Notes: a model not told the origin generated them from the sequence alone. Shown: positions 44,290 through 54,367, counted from the first letter of the stretch. The stretch is DNA of 64,000 nt from Hespellia sp. (GCA_028693555.1 JAQUVD010000005.1:54106-118105), one strand, 5' to 3'. Made by a program: numbers and translations.

Positions 44290-44871
44290 TTACCTCTTCT
44301 TTGAACTATCAGGAAATATAATTTTAAACGCAAAAAAATAAATAACCATAGATACACCACCTGTAATAAATGTCACCAAAATATTGTATACTGCCGGTGT
44401 GAAATGTGCCTGAGCAACTGGAAGCCAAAGTCCATTAATTCCGTTACAAAACAATGAAATCAATATCCATGCCACCAAATATCCCAGAATCTGCTTACGA
44501 ACATCACCATGGCTTTTAAATGTAATGTTCCTCTGAAGCGGAAAGTTAATGCACTGAGCCAAAAACGAACCCAATTCATAACTAATAAAATAGCCTAGCC
44601 CTCCGCCAATTACTACTGCTCCGGTTGTGTCTCTTGCAACCTCATAGCCCAAAATATTCCATGTGTAATCAATTCCTGCAAAATGTACTGGTATCTGCGG
44701 CCACATAAATTCAGTTGCCGCCAGATTTTCTCCTAGTAAGCAAGGTACAAACGTAAAAAAAAGATATTGAAATATCGTAACACTCATGCTAAACACCCAA
44801 AAATAGAAAATTTGATAAATCCATTTTGCAACCTTGGGATATCTCGTCTCAAATCGTTTCCATCTACTCAT
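44290..44871 (-). CDS. GtrA-like membrane protein
   Basis: This 193-residue protein has four hydrophobic segments (about 20-42, 85-108, 120-142 and 157-180) and a NFPLQRNITFKS segment like the FxLNRxWTF motif of GtrA-type flippases. GtrA proteins help move lipid-linked sugars, but this one is longer than the usual 130 residues, so the call is tentative. ATG 44871 lies 2 bp after the GH2 stop, with AAGGGTGG upstream. Confidence 0.6.
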   Translation of the reverse strand: MSRWKRFETRYPKVAKWIYQIFYFWVFSMSVTIFQYLFFTFVPCLLGENLAATEFMWPQIPVHFAGIDYTWNILGYEVARDTTGAVVIGGGLGYFISYELGSFLAQCINFPLQRNITFKSHGDVRKQILGYLVAWILISLFCNGINGLWLPVAQAHFTPAVYNILVTFITGGVSMVIYFFAFKIIFPDSSKKR

Positions 44872-44873
44872 GA

Positions 44874-47249
44874 TTATACCACCCTTACTTTTTTTTCGAC
44901 ACACCCAAACTTACTTTCTGCATAAATAATACATTGTCCTATTTTTTTTGGCCTTACGACAGCAAGTGATTCGCCGTAATAGGTATCTGCCATATTTTGC
45001 AGATATCCTTTTGGATAATAAGGACACGCACTACCAAATCCCAGAATCTCCCCATCTGTAACGCTCAGGTGAATGCCAGCTCTGACAAGCGGCTTTGTGA
45101 GCCCAGCTTCATCGGTATATCGAAAACGCACATAGCATAAATCTTCTTCAAGTCTACACGTTGATTGTTCTGGTTCTACCCGCAATACCGTGGCTTCGCT
45201 AGCAGAGGTAAGTATACACTCCGCCACAACCTGATTGTCAGCATCATAGCCAATCGCCTTAAGTTCTCCTGCCTGATATCTTGTATTAAAAATGACTTTG
45301 CAATCTTTCTTTGTATACTTTATTCCTACATATTTTCCATTTACATAAAGTGAGATATGATGAGCCTTACAGTACACCTCCACTCTGGCTTTCATCCCAT
45401 CACACCCATTCCATGACCAGCTTGGGATTGCATTCGTCATCTTCCACGCAGATGGCGAATGTTTCTGGTTGGTATACGGTACTGGAACGACCCCGATAGC
45501 AATCTTTTTCTGTTCAAACGCAACCTGCGTATAATCCATTTCTGAGAGTGCCCTTCCAGTAAGGTCAATTCTTCCTGACCCAGCCGATACCCAGCCTCTT
45601 CCATTGTCAAATCTGGGGGCGTACTCCTGATATTCCCATGCTCCAATGCCTACTTCTCCCAGATAGTCCATACCTGCCCACACAAAGTCTCCGATGATTC
45701 GTTTTTCTTTTTTTGCAGATTCCCAAAACTGATACGCATCAAAACAAAAAGTCTCACTCCCCATAATCAGACGCTTAGGATATTTCTTCAAATCATGTTT
45801 GTAACGTCGAATCCCATAATTATAACCGGCAATATCCATTTGCTCGAACACATCTTTTGTCTTCAGATCACATGGATATAATGTAGCGCCCAGCTTCATA
45901 AACTCCGCCCCTGCCACTCCTGCTAAACGATTATAAAATTCACTCCCAACAGATTTCTTTTTCTTTGCATTCTCGACCGCCTCATCCGCTTTTTTATCAC
46001 TGTACACGCCGAATCCCATTGAACTTAAAAAGTTAAAGAAAATGTTAATACCGCAGGATACTGGTCTTGTCGGATCCAATTCGTGCAGATAGTCCGTAAA
46101 TTTCCCACAGAGTTCAATGCCTTTCTTTTGTGCACTCTCCGATACTTCATTACCTGTTGAGTACATAATGACCGATGGATGGTTTTTATCTTTTTGTACC
46201 ATGTCCATCAAGTCTTTCTTGTAGTTCTTTTCTACAAAAGAAGCATAATCATACTTTGTCTTATGAATATACCAGACATCTACATACTCATCCATCACAA
46301 GCATCCCCAACTCATCACATGCCCGCAACAATGCCTTTGAGCATGGATTATGCGCCGACCGAATTGCATTGTATCCATTTTTCTTTAAAATACGCACTTT
46401 TCTTCTTTCGGCATAATCATATGCCCGTGCTCCAAGTATCCCATTATCATGATGGATGCAGCACCCCTGTAAAATGGTTCTTTTCCCATTGATGCATAAC
46501 CCCTCTTCCACCGATAAGGATACCTTACGTATTCCAAATATTTCCTCATCTATATCTTCCCCAAACGAAACTCTGCATCTGTAAAGAGAAGGCTGCTCCG
46601 GCTCCCAAAGAGCTGCACCCGGAAGTTCCACTTCTGTTTGCATAGTTCCCTCCGAATGCCGTTCAACAGAAGTAATCACGGTACCTTCTTTGTCTACAAT
46701 TTCTGCTTTTATCTTCCCTGCTCCATTGGTCTTTACCTCCAGCCAGATTTTGGGAGAGATATAGTCCAATGTACGAATTGAAATACCGTCTGGCTCAATA
46801 TGCTCTTCTGGCAAAATGCAAAGCCATACCGGACGATAAATACCTGTCCCAGTATACCAGCGACTGTTTGGCTGGTCATGATTCACAACTTCAACCCTGA
46901 GTACGTTTTCCTGTCCTTCCTTCAGATACTCATTACACTCCACATAGAATCCAGTATATCCATACTCATGCTGTGCCACGTTTTTCCCATTTATATAAAT
47001 AGAAGCTCTACGATAAACTCCCTCAAACTCCAACAACACCTTTTGATGCTCATACTCTTGTGGTATTTGGAATCTTTTCTCATATGTATAGTCATTTGCT
47101 TCGTACCATCCAGTATTGACACCTGCAGCACTAGTTTCACTTCTTACATCCAACTGCATTGCATCATGGGGTAATGTCACACAAAATCGCTTTGTCTCAT
47201 ATCCGGTTCTATAGCATTCCCAATCATTATTAAACAAAATCCTCTTCAT
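44874..47249 (-). CDS. GH2-family glycoside hydrolase (beta-galactosidase-like)
   Basis: This 791-residue cytoplasmic enzyme has the GH2 order: sugar-binding domain (NTGWYEANDYTYEKRF), immunoglobulin-like domain, and TIM barrel. The acid/base is E368 in GNEVSE and the probable nucleophile E499 in MGSETFCF. GH2 includes beta-galactosidases, glucuronidases and mannosidases, and specificity is not readable. There is no signal peptide. ATG 47249 has GGAG 8 nt upstream. It sits behind a surface GH3 enzyme, which suggests that GH3 trims outside and GH2 acts inside. Confidence 0.9.
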   Translation of the reverse strand: MKRILFNNDWECYRTGYETKRFCVTLPHDAMQLDVRSETSAAGVNTGWYEANDYTYEKRFQIPQEYEHQKVLLEFEGVYRRASIYINGKNVAQHEYGYTGFYVECNEYLKEGQENVLRVEVVNHDQPNSRWYTGTGIYRPVWLCILPEEHIEPDGISIRTLDYISPKIWLEVKTNGAGKIKAEIVDKEGTVITSVERHSEGTMQTEVELPGAALWEPEQPSLYRCRVSFGEDIDEEIFGIRKVSLSVEEGLCINGKRTILQGCCIHHDNGILGARAYDYAERRKVRILKKNGYNAIRSAHNPCSKALLRACDELGMLVMDEYVDVWYIHKTKYDYASFVEKNYKKDLMDMVQKDKNHPSVIMYSTGNEVSESAQKKGIELCGKFTDYLHELDPTRPVSCGINIFFNFLSSMGFGVYSDKKADEAVENAKKKKSVGSEFYNRLAGVAGAEFMKLGATLYPCDLKTKDVFEQMDIAGYNYGIRRYKHDLKKYPKRLIMGSETFCFDAYQFWESAKKEKRIIGDFVWAGMDYLGEVGIGAWEYQEYAPRFDNGRGWVSAGSGRIDLTGRALSEMDYTQVAFEQKKIAIGVVPVPYTNQKHSPSAWKMTNAIPSWSWNGCDGMKARVEVYCKAHHISLYVNGKYVGIKYTKKDCKVIFNTRYQAGELKAIGYDADNQVVAECILTSASEATVLRVEPEQSTCRLEEDLCYVRFRYTDEAGLTKPLVRAGIHLSVTDGEILGFGSACPYYPKGYLQNMADTYYGESLAVVRPKKIGQCIIYAESKFGCVEKKVRVV

Positions 47250-47315
47250 ATTTATATCTCCAATGTTGGGAAAAACCCTCACAGAATCCCTGCGAGGACC
47301 TTTCCATTATTTTTT

Positions 47316-47717
47316 CTATAACTCTTTAATTTGTTTCAAAAATGCTGCTATAATAGACGCCAGCACGGATAACAAAATCATGATGCTGATAGATAAGATA
47401 TTTCCTACCTGACTGGAATCTCCAAACATATTTATTCCCTGAATTGCATCTACAAAGGAACCGACCGAGTTCGTGAGCAGTTTCACCGCACCAATGCTAT
47501 AACACACAACTGCCAGTATTAAAATATATTCATTCTCTTTTATCATCAGAAACACATCTAGAACAACTCCCAATACAATTGCGGCTATAATGATTACATC
47601 CATTCCATGATGGTTTGGAGCCCATATTGTAAAACGAATCAATGACGCCACTGCCAATATCACAGCAATCACTACAAAGTAAAAACCAACCGCTTTTTTC
47701 TCCAAAATTGTCTTCAT
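47316..47717 (-). CDS. Four-helix membrane protein of unknown function
   Basis: I do not recognise a named family. The 133-residue product has four hydrophobic segments (about 9-27, 38-58, 64-82 and 105-127) with a basic N-terminus (MKTILEKK). It starts immediately after the GH3 stop codon (TAATATG) and precedes GH2, so it is probably coupled to the membrane-anchored GH3 enzyme. A role as a partner of that enzyme is an inference. Confidence 0.7.
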   Translation of the reverse strand: MKTILEKKAVGFYFVVIAVILAVASLIRFTIWAPNHHGMDVIIIAAIVLGVVLDVFLMIKENEYILILAVVCYSIGAVKLLTNSVGSFVDAIQGINMFGDSSQVGNILSISIMILLSVLASIIAAFLKQIKEL

Positions 47718-47718
47718 A

Positions 47719-50709
47719 TTACTTTTCCCCCTCTACTTTGATTACTTCTTTCTTTTTTCCCCTGATAAGAAACACAAGAAAGAGGATTTCCAAAATCGCA
47801 AATAACGCAATCAATCCATACATCGTAGGCTGCCACCATGGCGTGACTGACACTACAACGGAATCGGCACTGTACCCATTCATAATTGAGCTGTTTGCAA
47901 TTGTATAAAGGTATCGATGGGCAGTATCTCTGAGCAAACCAAGCATATACCCATCATCATAATCCTTGATTTGTTTTGATAAAGCAGCTGTGCTTGCACC
48001 ACTAAAGTCCAAACAATACACATTTGTTCCAGCTGAAAATGTAGACAGGAAATGTGATTTAAATGTTGCATCACCTGCAATGGCATCTGTCTCCTCAAAC
48101 CCACTAAATCCCCATTCGTTGCGTACAATCTGCGTACATAATGCAGCACTTGCTGAACTCCATTTCATTCCCAGTCGGTTAAATGCATGCATCACTACCA
48201 TGCCACCGCCTTCTGTCAATGATCCTTCACAACCACGCAGTGCTCCTTCTCTGAATGCCTGTTCATTAAAGAACACGCTAATTCCCTCTCGGTTATTTTC
48301 CTGATCATTTCCTGCTAAATGTTTGGCTCCCACATGAACACCTTTTGTTTCCACCCCCTGTACTTCTACCTTCTCACATAGATAATTCATATTGGCATCT
48401 TCAGAATAATACTCAAAGTTACGTCCACCAAATGGTGTTCTATGAAGATTGGTTCCCGGCATCCATACATACGCCATTCCAAGATAAAGCGCTTCTTCGC
48501 CCATCAATTCTCCACGGCGTTCCAGTAAATTTTTATTAAATGTTGCAGCCAGAATATTTTCACAAGGGAAACTGCAATCATCTCTGCCATCACCGTATTT
48601 CTCCTCATCAAATGTTCCGCCTACGCCGTCAGGACCGTCTCCCGCCAAAATTGCTGGTTTTCCAACTGTTGAAATCTCTGCCGTACCAAAATTGTCTGCT
48701 GGTATAGTTGCCAGTTCATCAATTGTAAACTGGTTCAGATATGTTTCCCACTGTTCATCTTCATAATCCAAACCAATCATTGCAGCTAATGGAATATTCT
48801 GATTCTCCCCCTGCGTATAACTATCGGCAGAAACTGCATCTTCTGGCTTCTCATAATAATCCCCATTCAACACCTCTATCATTTCGTCCGTAGCTGCAAC
48901 CTGAGTAGCACTATCCGGATAAGTTCCTTCCCAGTCATTTCGCGACATGTAGGTAAGAGAATTTTCCACCCAGTAGTTCAGATCACAGTCTGCAAACTGA
49001 TTAGTCACTTCTTCTCCTGTATATTCAGATGTTGCATAAGTTGTATTGTCAAAGTCCTCATTCCAGCTATACACATTCTCTGTATTTCCTGATACAGCTT
49101 TTCCTGATACATCTACCAAATTGCCTGCACCTTTTGCCGCAAGCACATTATTCATTGCATCATGTGCATTTTCAGCAATTGTCAGATAATACTGTCCTCC
49201 ACTCATTATATAGCTCATTGCTTTTACATAATCATAGCTTGCAAGCAAATACTTATCCCCTGTAATAGTCAGAGTTTCAGATTCTCCCGGCTCCAGCATT
49301 TCTGTTTTCTCAAAATCCAATAATTGAATAGAGGATTTCTCTACTGAATTTTCTTTTTCATAATCACCATATGGTGTCTGTGCATATACCTGTACGGTTG
49401 ATTTTCCTGCAACTTTTCCTGTATTTGTGACAGTTGCCTTTATAGTAATTTCATCCCCGTTGATTTCTACACTGTCCAATTTTTGTTCAAAATTGGTATA
49501 AGACAATCCATATCCAAACGGATATTGTACCTCATCTGTATAGTTCCAGCCAGTACCCGTAGAGGAACCAACATTAGAATCTGCGTTTCCTTGTCCCATG
49601 ACTGTATCTTCATATCTTGTTTCGTAATATTTATAACCAACGTAAATTCCTTCTGCCTGAGCTGTATACCATGAAATATCCTGATCATTTTCTTCTGAGA
49701 CGTCCAGAACCTCATCTAGATTAGTCCAATTCTGGTTATTGTAACTTCCATTGACTACCGCCGGAGCTGACAATGAGTTAATTGCGTAAGTATCTGTAAG
49801 ATGTCCGGAAGGATTCGCATCTCCTACAAGTAAGTTTGCCACCCCTTCAAAACCACGCTGTCCCGGAAGTCCAATCCACAGGCAGGCATCTACATTATAT
49901 TCATCTAACCAGCCAAGTTCCATTGCATTTCCACTATTCACAAGAACTATTGTCTTTTTAAATGCCCCAGAATCTTTAATCATCTGAAGCAGATCCTTTT
50001 CTTCCTGATGCAGAGCCAGCTGACTGATTCCTTCAGCCTCATCATCTGTCTGTACTTCTACTCCTTCTCCGCCTTCCCTTGCCAGCATAACAATTGCAAC
50101 ATCATTATAATCATCTGCCCATGATTTTTTGAGTTTATCCGTGTAGAAGGAGATATCCTCTTCTCCCATGGACCATTCTGTTTCTTCCTGTCCAAAGGTG
50201 GACGAACCGTTTCCTCTTTTTGTTGTGCTACTAGCGTAGGCCTCATATAGTGTATCATTTACATGTAACCCTGCATTTGTCAATGCTGTATAAAGATCTA
50301 TGCAATATTCACCTTTATATCCACTTGAGCCTGCCGAAGAATTCTTGTATAATGGCTGTGCCACTGCATGCCCAAATAAAGTTACCTTTGTCTCACTGTC
50401 CGATAGCGGTAATGCACTGTCAGCATTCTTCAGCAACACTGCGCCCTCTTCCTCTTCCACGACACTTTCATCATACGTATCCGCAATTAATTTTTGCAGA
50501 TTTTCGGCACTCAGTTCCCCATATTCACTCTCATAATATGTAGTGTCGTCACTTGCTTCACTTTGGTTCACAACCTTGCTGGTAGAAATACCCAGTGCCT
50601 GATTGACCGTCCCAGCATATCCCATCATACAATTGGTTCCCAAAATTGATAAAACCAGCATGAAAGAAGTGACAGATGCAAGACCTGTCCATAACCTTTT
50701 TCTTCTCAT
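47719..50709 (-). CDS. Membrane-anchored GH3 beta-glycosidase with swapped domain order
   Basis: This 996-residue enzyme has an N-terminal signal or anchor (about 6-30) and a C-terminal membrane helix (about 957-985) followed by a basic tail. The order is GH3 C-terminal domain first (EEGAVLLKN, about 85-320), then a fibronectin-like domain (about 430-520), then the GH3 barrel (about 650-910). The barrel holds K796-H797 in GAKHLAGNDQ and the probable nucleophile D875 after GFSGFEET. This reversed order is known in some ruminal and gut Firmicutes. It should work outside the cell. GGAGG precedes the ATG. Confidence 0.92.
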   Translation of the reverse strand: MRRKRLWTGLASVTSFMLVLSILGTNCMMGYAGTVNQALGISTSKVVNQSEASDDTTYYESEYGELSAENLQKLIADTYDESVVEEEEGAVLLKNADSALPLSDSETKVTLFGHAVAQPLYKNSSAGSSGYKGEYCIDLYTALTNAGLHVNDTLYEAYASSTTKRGNGSSTFGQEETEWSMGEEDISFYTDKLKKSWADDYNDVAIVMLAREGGEGVEVQTDDEAEGISQLALHQEEKDLLQMIKDSGAFKKTIVLVNSGNAMELGWLDEYNVDACLWIGLPGQRGFEGVANLLVGDANPSGHLTDTYAINSLSAPAVVNGSYNNQNWTNLDEVLDVSEENDQDISWYTAQAEGIYVGYKYYETRYEDTVMGQGNADSNVGSSTGTGWNYTDEVQYPFGYGLSYTNFEQKLDSVEINGDEITIKATVTNTGKVAGKSTVQVYAQTPYGDYEKENSVEKSSIQLLDFEKTEMLEPGESETLTITGDKYLLASYDYVKAMSYIMSGGQYYLTIAENAHDAMNNVLAAKGAGNLVDVSGKAVSGNTENVYSWNEDFDNTTYATSEYTGEEVTNQFADCDLNYWVENSLTYMSRNDWEGTYPDSATQVAATDEMIEVLNGDYYEKPEDAVSADSYTQGENQNIPLAAMIGLDYEDEQWETYLNQFTIDELATIPADNFGTAEISTVGKPAILAGDGPDGVGGTFDEEKYGDGRDDCSFPCENILAATFNKNLLERRGELMGEEALYLGMAYVWMPGTNLHRTPFGGRNFEYYSEDANMNYLCEKVEVQGVETKGVHVGAKHLAGNDQENNREGISVFFNEQAFREGALRGCEGSLTEGGGMVVMHAFNRLGMKWSSASAALCTQIVRNEWGFSGFEETDAIAGDATFKSHFLSTFSAGTNVYCLDFSGASTAALSKQIKDYDDGYMLGLLRDTAHRYLYTIANSSIMNGYSADSVVVSVTPWWQPTMYGLIALFAILEILFLVFLIRGKKKEVIKVEGEK

Positions 50710-50749
50710 AACCCTACCTCCATTTGCACTTTTTAACTTTCATGTGTTT

Positions 50750-50777
50750 ATTATAGCTACTGTTTTAACAACTTCAA
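50750..50777 (-). promoter_or_regulatory. Promoter of the GH3-GH2 operon
   Basis: TTGAAG (50777-50772), a 16-bp spacer and TATAAT (50755-50750) lie about 40 bp before the GH3 start. Confidence 0.7.
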
Positions 50778-50881
50778 CCACTTGTACTTATCCTGTCATA
50801 TTTCAGAACGTAATCTGCTATCTTGTATGATTGGTTGATTTATACACAATCTCTGTTGCAATCCTTCCAGTAAAGGAAAAG

Positions 50882-50914
50882 AATAGCAGACAGTATTTTC
50901 GACTGTCTGCTATT
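50882..50914 (-). terminator. Terminator after the LacI-type gene
   Basis: AATAGCAGACAG and CTGTCTGCTATT pair perfectly over 12 bp, followed on the minus strand by CTTTTCC. It isolates the LacI gene from the GH3 operon. Confidence 0.85.
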
Positions 50915-51005
50915 TCAAAAAGCTGGTCATTAACCCCAATTTATTACCAAGTTCTAAATTTCAAATAATGATTTTCTTTTACCATCTTTTATAAGCGGTG
51001 GCAGT

Positions 51006-51989
51006 TCAAATAATTGTAGTATTACCTTTTCGAAGTTTAGCCTCCAAGACAACCTGTTTGTTCTCATACTTTTTCCCGTTAATCAAGTTCGTAAGCAGAC
51101 ACACAGATTCTCTTGCAAGTGCTCGAATTGGCTGTACGACAGCAGTTACTTTGGGTTCCACCATCTCAGTTATAAATGTTCCGTCATAGGCTACGAACTT
51201 GACATCCCTTGGGACATTCAAATGTCTTCGGATCGTTTCATTCATACATTCTATGGCAAGTCCGTCTACTGCAAAAACACCATCGAATTCTATTCCGTTT
51301 GCAAATACATCTTTCACTACGTCTCGGTAATATTCCGTATCAAAGCGATTCCACTCCAGTTCATACGTGTATGTCTCAATCTGATTCTCTTTCATGATTT
51401 TCTCAAATTCATAATGTCTCTCGTGATAAGGGGACTCAACTGCAGTGGAGCCTCTGAAATGCAAAATCTTCCTACAGCCATTTTTGATTAGTGTTTCCGC
51501 TGCTATACGGCCGCCTTCCTTGTGATTCACGGCAACGACTGGAATATGTTCTCCCAGGTATCGATCCAATGCAACAATTGGTTTTTTGATTTTCTTATAT
51601 TCTTCCACAGCGAGAGAATGTACGCCCGTAATTACGCCATCTACAATATGACGGTTTAACATATCTAGGTATTCCAGCTCCGCATTCCTAGCTTTTACAG
51701 TGTTGCAAAGCATCATCTTAAATCCCGCTTCATATAACTCTGCCTCCACATAATCTACAAATTCAGTAAAAAATGGATTCGAAACATTGGGTACGAGCAC
51801 AGCAATGATGCCGGTACGCTTATGATAAAGATTTCTGGCGAGTTCATTCGGAGTATAATTCAGTTCCCGCATTGCAATCTCAATTTTTTCTCTTGTCTCC
51901 TCCGCCACGTAACCGCTGTTATTCAGCATCCTTGACACCGTGCCCACACCAACACCGGCTCGTTTTGCAACATCCTTAATTCCTGCCAC
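51006..51989 (-). CDS. LacI-family transcriptional regulator
   Basis: This 327-residue repressor has an N-terminal LacI helix-turn-helix (IKDVAKRAGVGVGTVSRMLNN), the hinge YTPNELARNL and a periplasmic-binding-type effector domain (IAVLVPNVSNPFF to the C-terminus). The effector is unknown. The start is GTG 51989 with AGGAGG 9 nt upstream. It lies upstream of the GH3-GH2 operon but is separated by a terminator. The palindromes before the fructan operon are LacI-sized, but no such palindrome is near this gene, so the pairing is unproven. Confidence 0.93.
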   Translation of the reverse strand: MAGIKDVAKRAGVGVGTVSRMLNNSGYVAEETREKIEIAMRELNYTPNELARNLYHKRTGIIAVLVPNVSNPFFTEFVDYVEAELYEAGFKMMLCNTVKARNAELEYLDMLNRHIVDGVITGVHSLAVEEYKKIKKPIVALDRYLGEHIPVVAVNHKEGGRIAAETLIKNGCRKILHFRGSTAVESPYHERHYEFEKIMKENQIETYTYELEWNRFDTEYYRDVVKDVFANGIEFDGVFAVDGLAIECMNETIRRHLNVPRDVKFVAYDGTFITEMVEPKVTAVVQPIRALARESVCLLTNLINGKKYENKQVVLEAKLRKGNTTII

Positions 51990-52085
51990 TACAAAATTCC
52001 TCCTAAATTAACTTTTCTAAATTCTCAATCGATAGCATTATTTCAGCAAAATCTGCGCTTATCCAATAGTCTAACATCATGTGCT

Positions 52086-52757
52086 TTATTTTGAAAGACT
52101 TTTCCGATGCCTATACTGTAGAAATGCGATTCCGATTCCCCCCGTACATAATCCCCAGTACAGTGCAACCTGCAAATTGATTTTCGCATTTTCTATGTAG
52201 TATTCCACCAAGGCTGAGACTGGCAGGGCAATCCACATAAAAACAAGAATTACAATCACCGCCCGGTAAATCCATTTGTTTGAAAATATCCAACCAACAT
52301 ATGGGTCACCCCGAAACCATGATATCTTGGTAAATGATCCAATATCGTCAAACAATTCTTCGATCTCTGCGAAACGCGTTCCACTCTTTTCTTCTTCTTT
52401 TACATAATTCAGATAATCATCAATATTCAGGTTCTCTTTCTGTCCGTCTGTCAGTATTTTCTGACAAAGATCAATCGAGCCCTGCAGCATACTTTTCTTT
52501 GCCTCTAATTCAGATATTTGCTTATCCAGCATTTCCGAAATATCCATTTCGCGATTTAGAATCTGGCAAATATTCTCAATTGGGAAATCCATTTTCCGAT
52601 AAAGAATAATTTCTTTTATCCGTTCCACATCCGCTTCTGTATAATCTCGATATTTACTGTCCTGATTTCGTTTTGGTTCAATCAATCCTTTTTTCTCATA
52701 GAAACGAATGTTGCTGATACTAAGTTCTGTTCTTTCTGCCACCTCGCCAATTTTCAT
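52086..52757 (-). CDS. Membrane-tethered MerR-family regulator
   Basis: This 223-residue protein has an N-terminal MerR DNA-binding domain (MKIGEVAERTELSISNIRFYEKKGLI), a dimerisation helix (about 75-105) and two C-terminal membrane helices (about 162-182 and 196-214). The anchored arrangement implies that it regulates from the membrane. ATG 52757 has AAAGGAG 9 nt upstream. It follows the MutS-like gene by 14 bp. Its linker resembles that of the MerR-FtsX fusion at 61074-62975 (LQGSIDLCQ versus LQGALRICE). Confidence 0.88.
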   Translation of the reverse strand: MKIGEVAERTELSISNIRFYEKKGLIEPKRNQDSKYRDYTEADVERIKEIILYRKMDFPIENICQILNREMDISEMLDKQISELEAKKSMLQGSIDLCQKILTDGQKENLNIDDYLNYVKEEEKSGTRFAEIEELFDDIGSFTKISWFRGDPYVGWIFSNKWIYRAVIVILVFMWIALPVSALVEYYIENAKINLQVALYWGLCTGGIGIAFLQYRHRKSLSK

Positions 52758-52771
52758 GTTGTCAAACTCCT

Positions 52772-54367
52772 TTATTTCATATACGCTGCTGCCATGCTTG
52801 TAATTTCTTCCGGATACCCAAAACATTTCAGAAGCGCAATCGCATTTACATTGCCGCCAATCCCTTTATGAATATGATAGTCAAACTGAATCTCCGACTC
52901 CATAATCTGACTTTCGAAGTAATAGCTGTCGTACTGTCCACGCATCTTCTCAATCAATTCCGTATCATGTGATGCCACCATGACAAGACTGTTAGTCTTT
53001 GAAAAGTATTTCAAAATTGCCTCCGATGCTGCGATTCTTTCCCGTGTATTTGTTCCTTTGAGAATTTCATCAATGATACAAAGAACCGGAATCTTCTGGT
53101 CGGACAGATCAATCATACGTCTTAGATACTTAATTTCCCGAATATAATAACTCTCCCCGGAGATCACATCATCGCGAAGTGTCATGGATGTCATCACCGC
53201 GAGCGCAGGTATCTGCATCCTGACTGCCGTACAGGTATGAATTGTCTGCGCAAGAATTGTATTCAGCGCAATTGTTTTCATAAACGTCGACTTTCCCGAC
53301 GCATTTGCTCCTGTAATCAGCGAGTTACTGGTCATCATAAAGTCATTACTGATACAGTTCTCAATCAGCGGATGATAAATCCCTTCTACCTCTATATTCT
53401 CTGCAGTAAACTCTGGCTGACAGTACTGCAAAATGCCCGCGCGAAAGGACGCTACCGATATACCGGCATCCATCATTCCAATGATACAGTATAGATTCCA
53501 AATTTTATGCTGATTATGTTCTACAATTTTCATCATATGGTTGAACATTGAAATGTCATACAGCGTAATTCCCATCACATATTCCCATATCACGGAATCG
53601 GGATTTCCATTCATTGCGCCATATTTTCTTTTCTGGAAATTTCCAATTTTACGGGATAGTCGATTCAGCTCTGCAATCTCCGCTTTGAATTCATTCACGC
53701 CAAGAATTTCCGCCTGCTTCTCATCCTTTAAGAATGTGTTGCAAAGTTCAATCACCAGACCAATATCACTTAACGAATGCATGTACACTTCATATTTGCG
53801 CTTTGTGAACAAATATACAGAAAAATTTGCAAGGCACATGGCTAATAGCCCCAACACTGCCGCTTCATTTCCTAGGGTTAGAATACTCGCTGCAATAAAG
53901 AAGAATAACAACGTCTGCATCACGTGGTAGATTGCTGTGTGCTCCATCTCATAGGATTTGGAATAATTCAAAAATACCGGCAGATAATAGTCTGTGGTCT
54001 GCTTTCCAATCCCGCATAATTTCATTTCAATAGACAGTCGTTCTTTGGGATTCTTGGTAAAATAATCCTGCTGCCGCTCAAATTGCCGCCAGTCACGATC
54101 CGCATCCAGATCATGTAATCTCTGATAAAGAAACTGCTCACCAATATAACTCTTCGTCTGATTGATCCGATAGAATATCTCATCCATCTCCAAATCATTC
54201 CAAGTAATATCGTCGATGTATTTCTCGTTCCCGTGTCCTGATTCATCTGCAAAAATACGAATCTGTTCCATGCGATCCACACAGCGGAAATGATCCGTTG
54301 CATCTAATGGGTTACTGCCGAATTTCTCCTTTAATTTATCATACATTTTTTTCTTCCTGCCAAACAT
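52772..54367 (-). CDS. MutS-like ATPase with membrane segments
   Basis: This protein of about 531 residues ends in a MutS domain V ATPase: Walker A TGANASGKST, the Walker B region VLCIIDEILKGTNTRER and SHDTELIEKM. The mismatch-recognition domain is missing, and two hydrophobic helices lie in the middle (about 140-180). Such MutS-related membrane proteins occur in Firmicutes and Bacteroidetes, without an established role. Start choice is uncertain; ATG 54367 has GAGG 9 nt upstream and ATG 54346 has AGGA. It is followed by a membrane MerR gene. Confidence 0.82.
   Translation of the reverse strand: MFGRKKKMYDKLKEKFGSNPLDATDHFRCVDRMEQIRIFADESGHGNEKYIDDITWNDLEMDEIFYRINQTKSYIGEQFLYQRLHDLDADRDWRQFERQQDYFTKNPKERLSIEMKLCGIGKQTTDYYLPVFLNYSKSYEMEHTAIYHVMQTLLFFFIAASILTLGNEAAVLGLLAMCLANFSVYLFTKRKYEVYMHSLSDIGLVIELCNTFLKDEKQAEILGVNEFKAEIAELNRLSRKIGNFQKRKYGAMNGNPDSVIWEYVMGITLYDISMFNHMMKIVEHNQHKIWNLYCIIGMMDAGISVASFRAGILQYCQPEFTAENIEVEGIYHPLIENCISNDFMMTSNSLITGANASGKSTFMKTIALNTILAQTIHTCTAVRMQIPALAVMTSMTLRDDVISGESYYIREIKYLRRMIDLSDQKIPVLCIIDEILKGTNTRERIAASEAILKYFSKTNSLVMVASHDTELIEKMRGQYDSYYFESQIMESEIQFDYHIHKGIGGNVNAIALLKCFGYPEEITSMAAAYMK

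Noticed and set aside
52772..54367. Mismatch repair MutS or MutS2
   Set aside because: No mismatch-binding, clamp or Smr domain, and it carries membrane helices; only domain V is shared.
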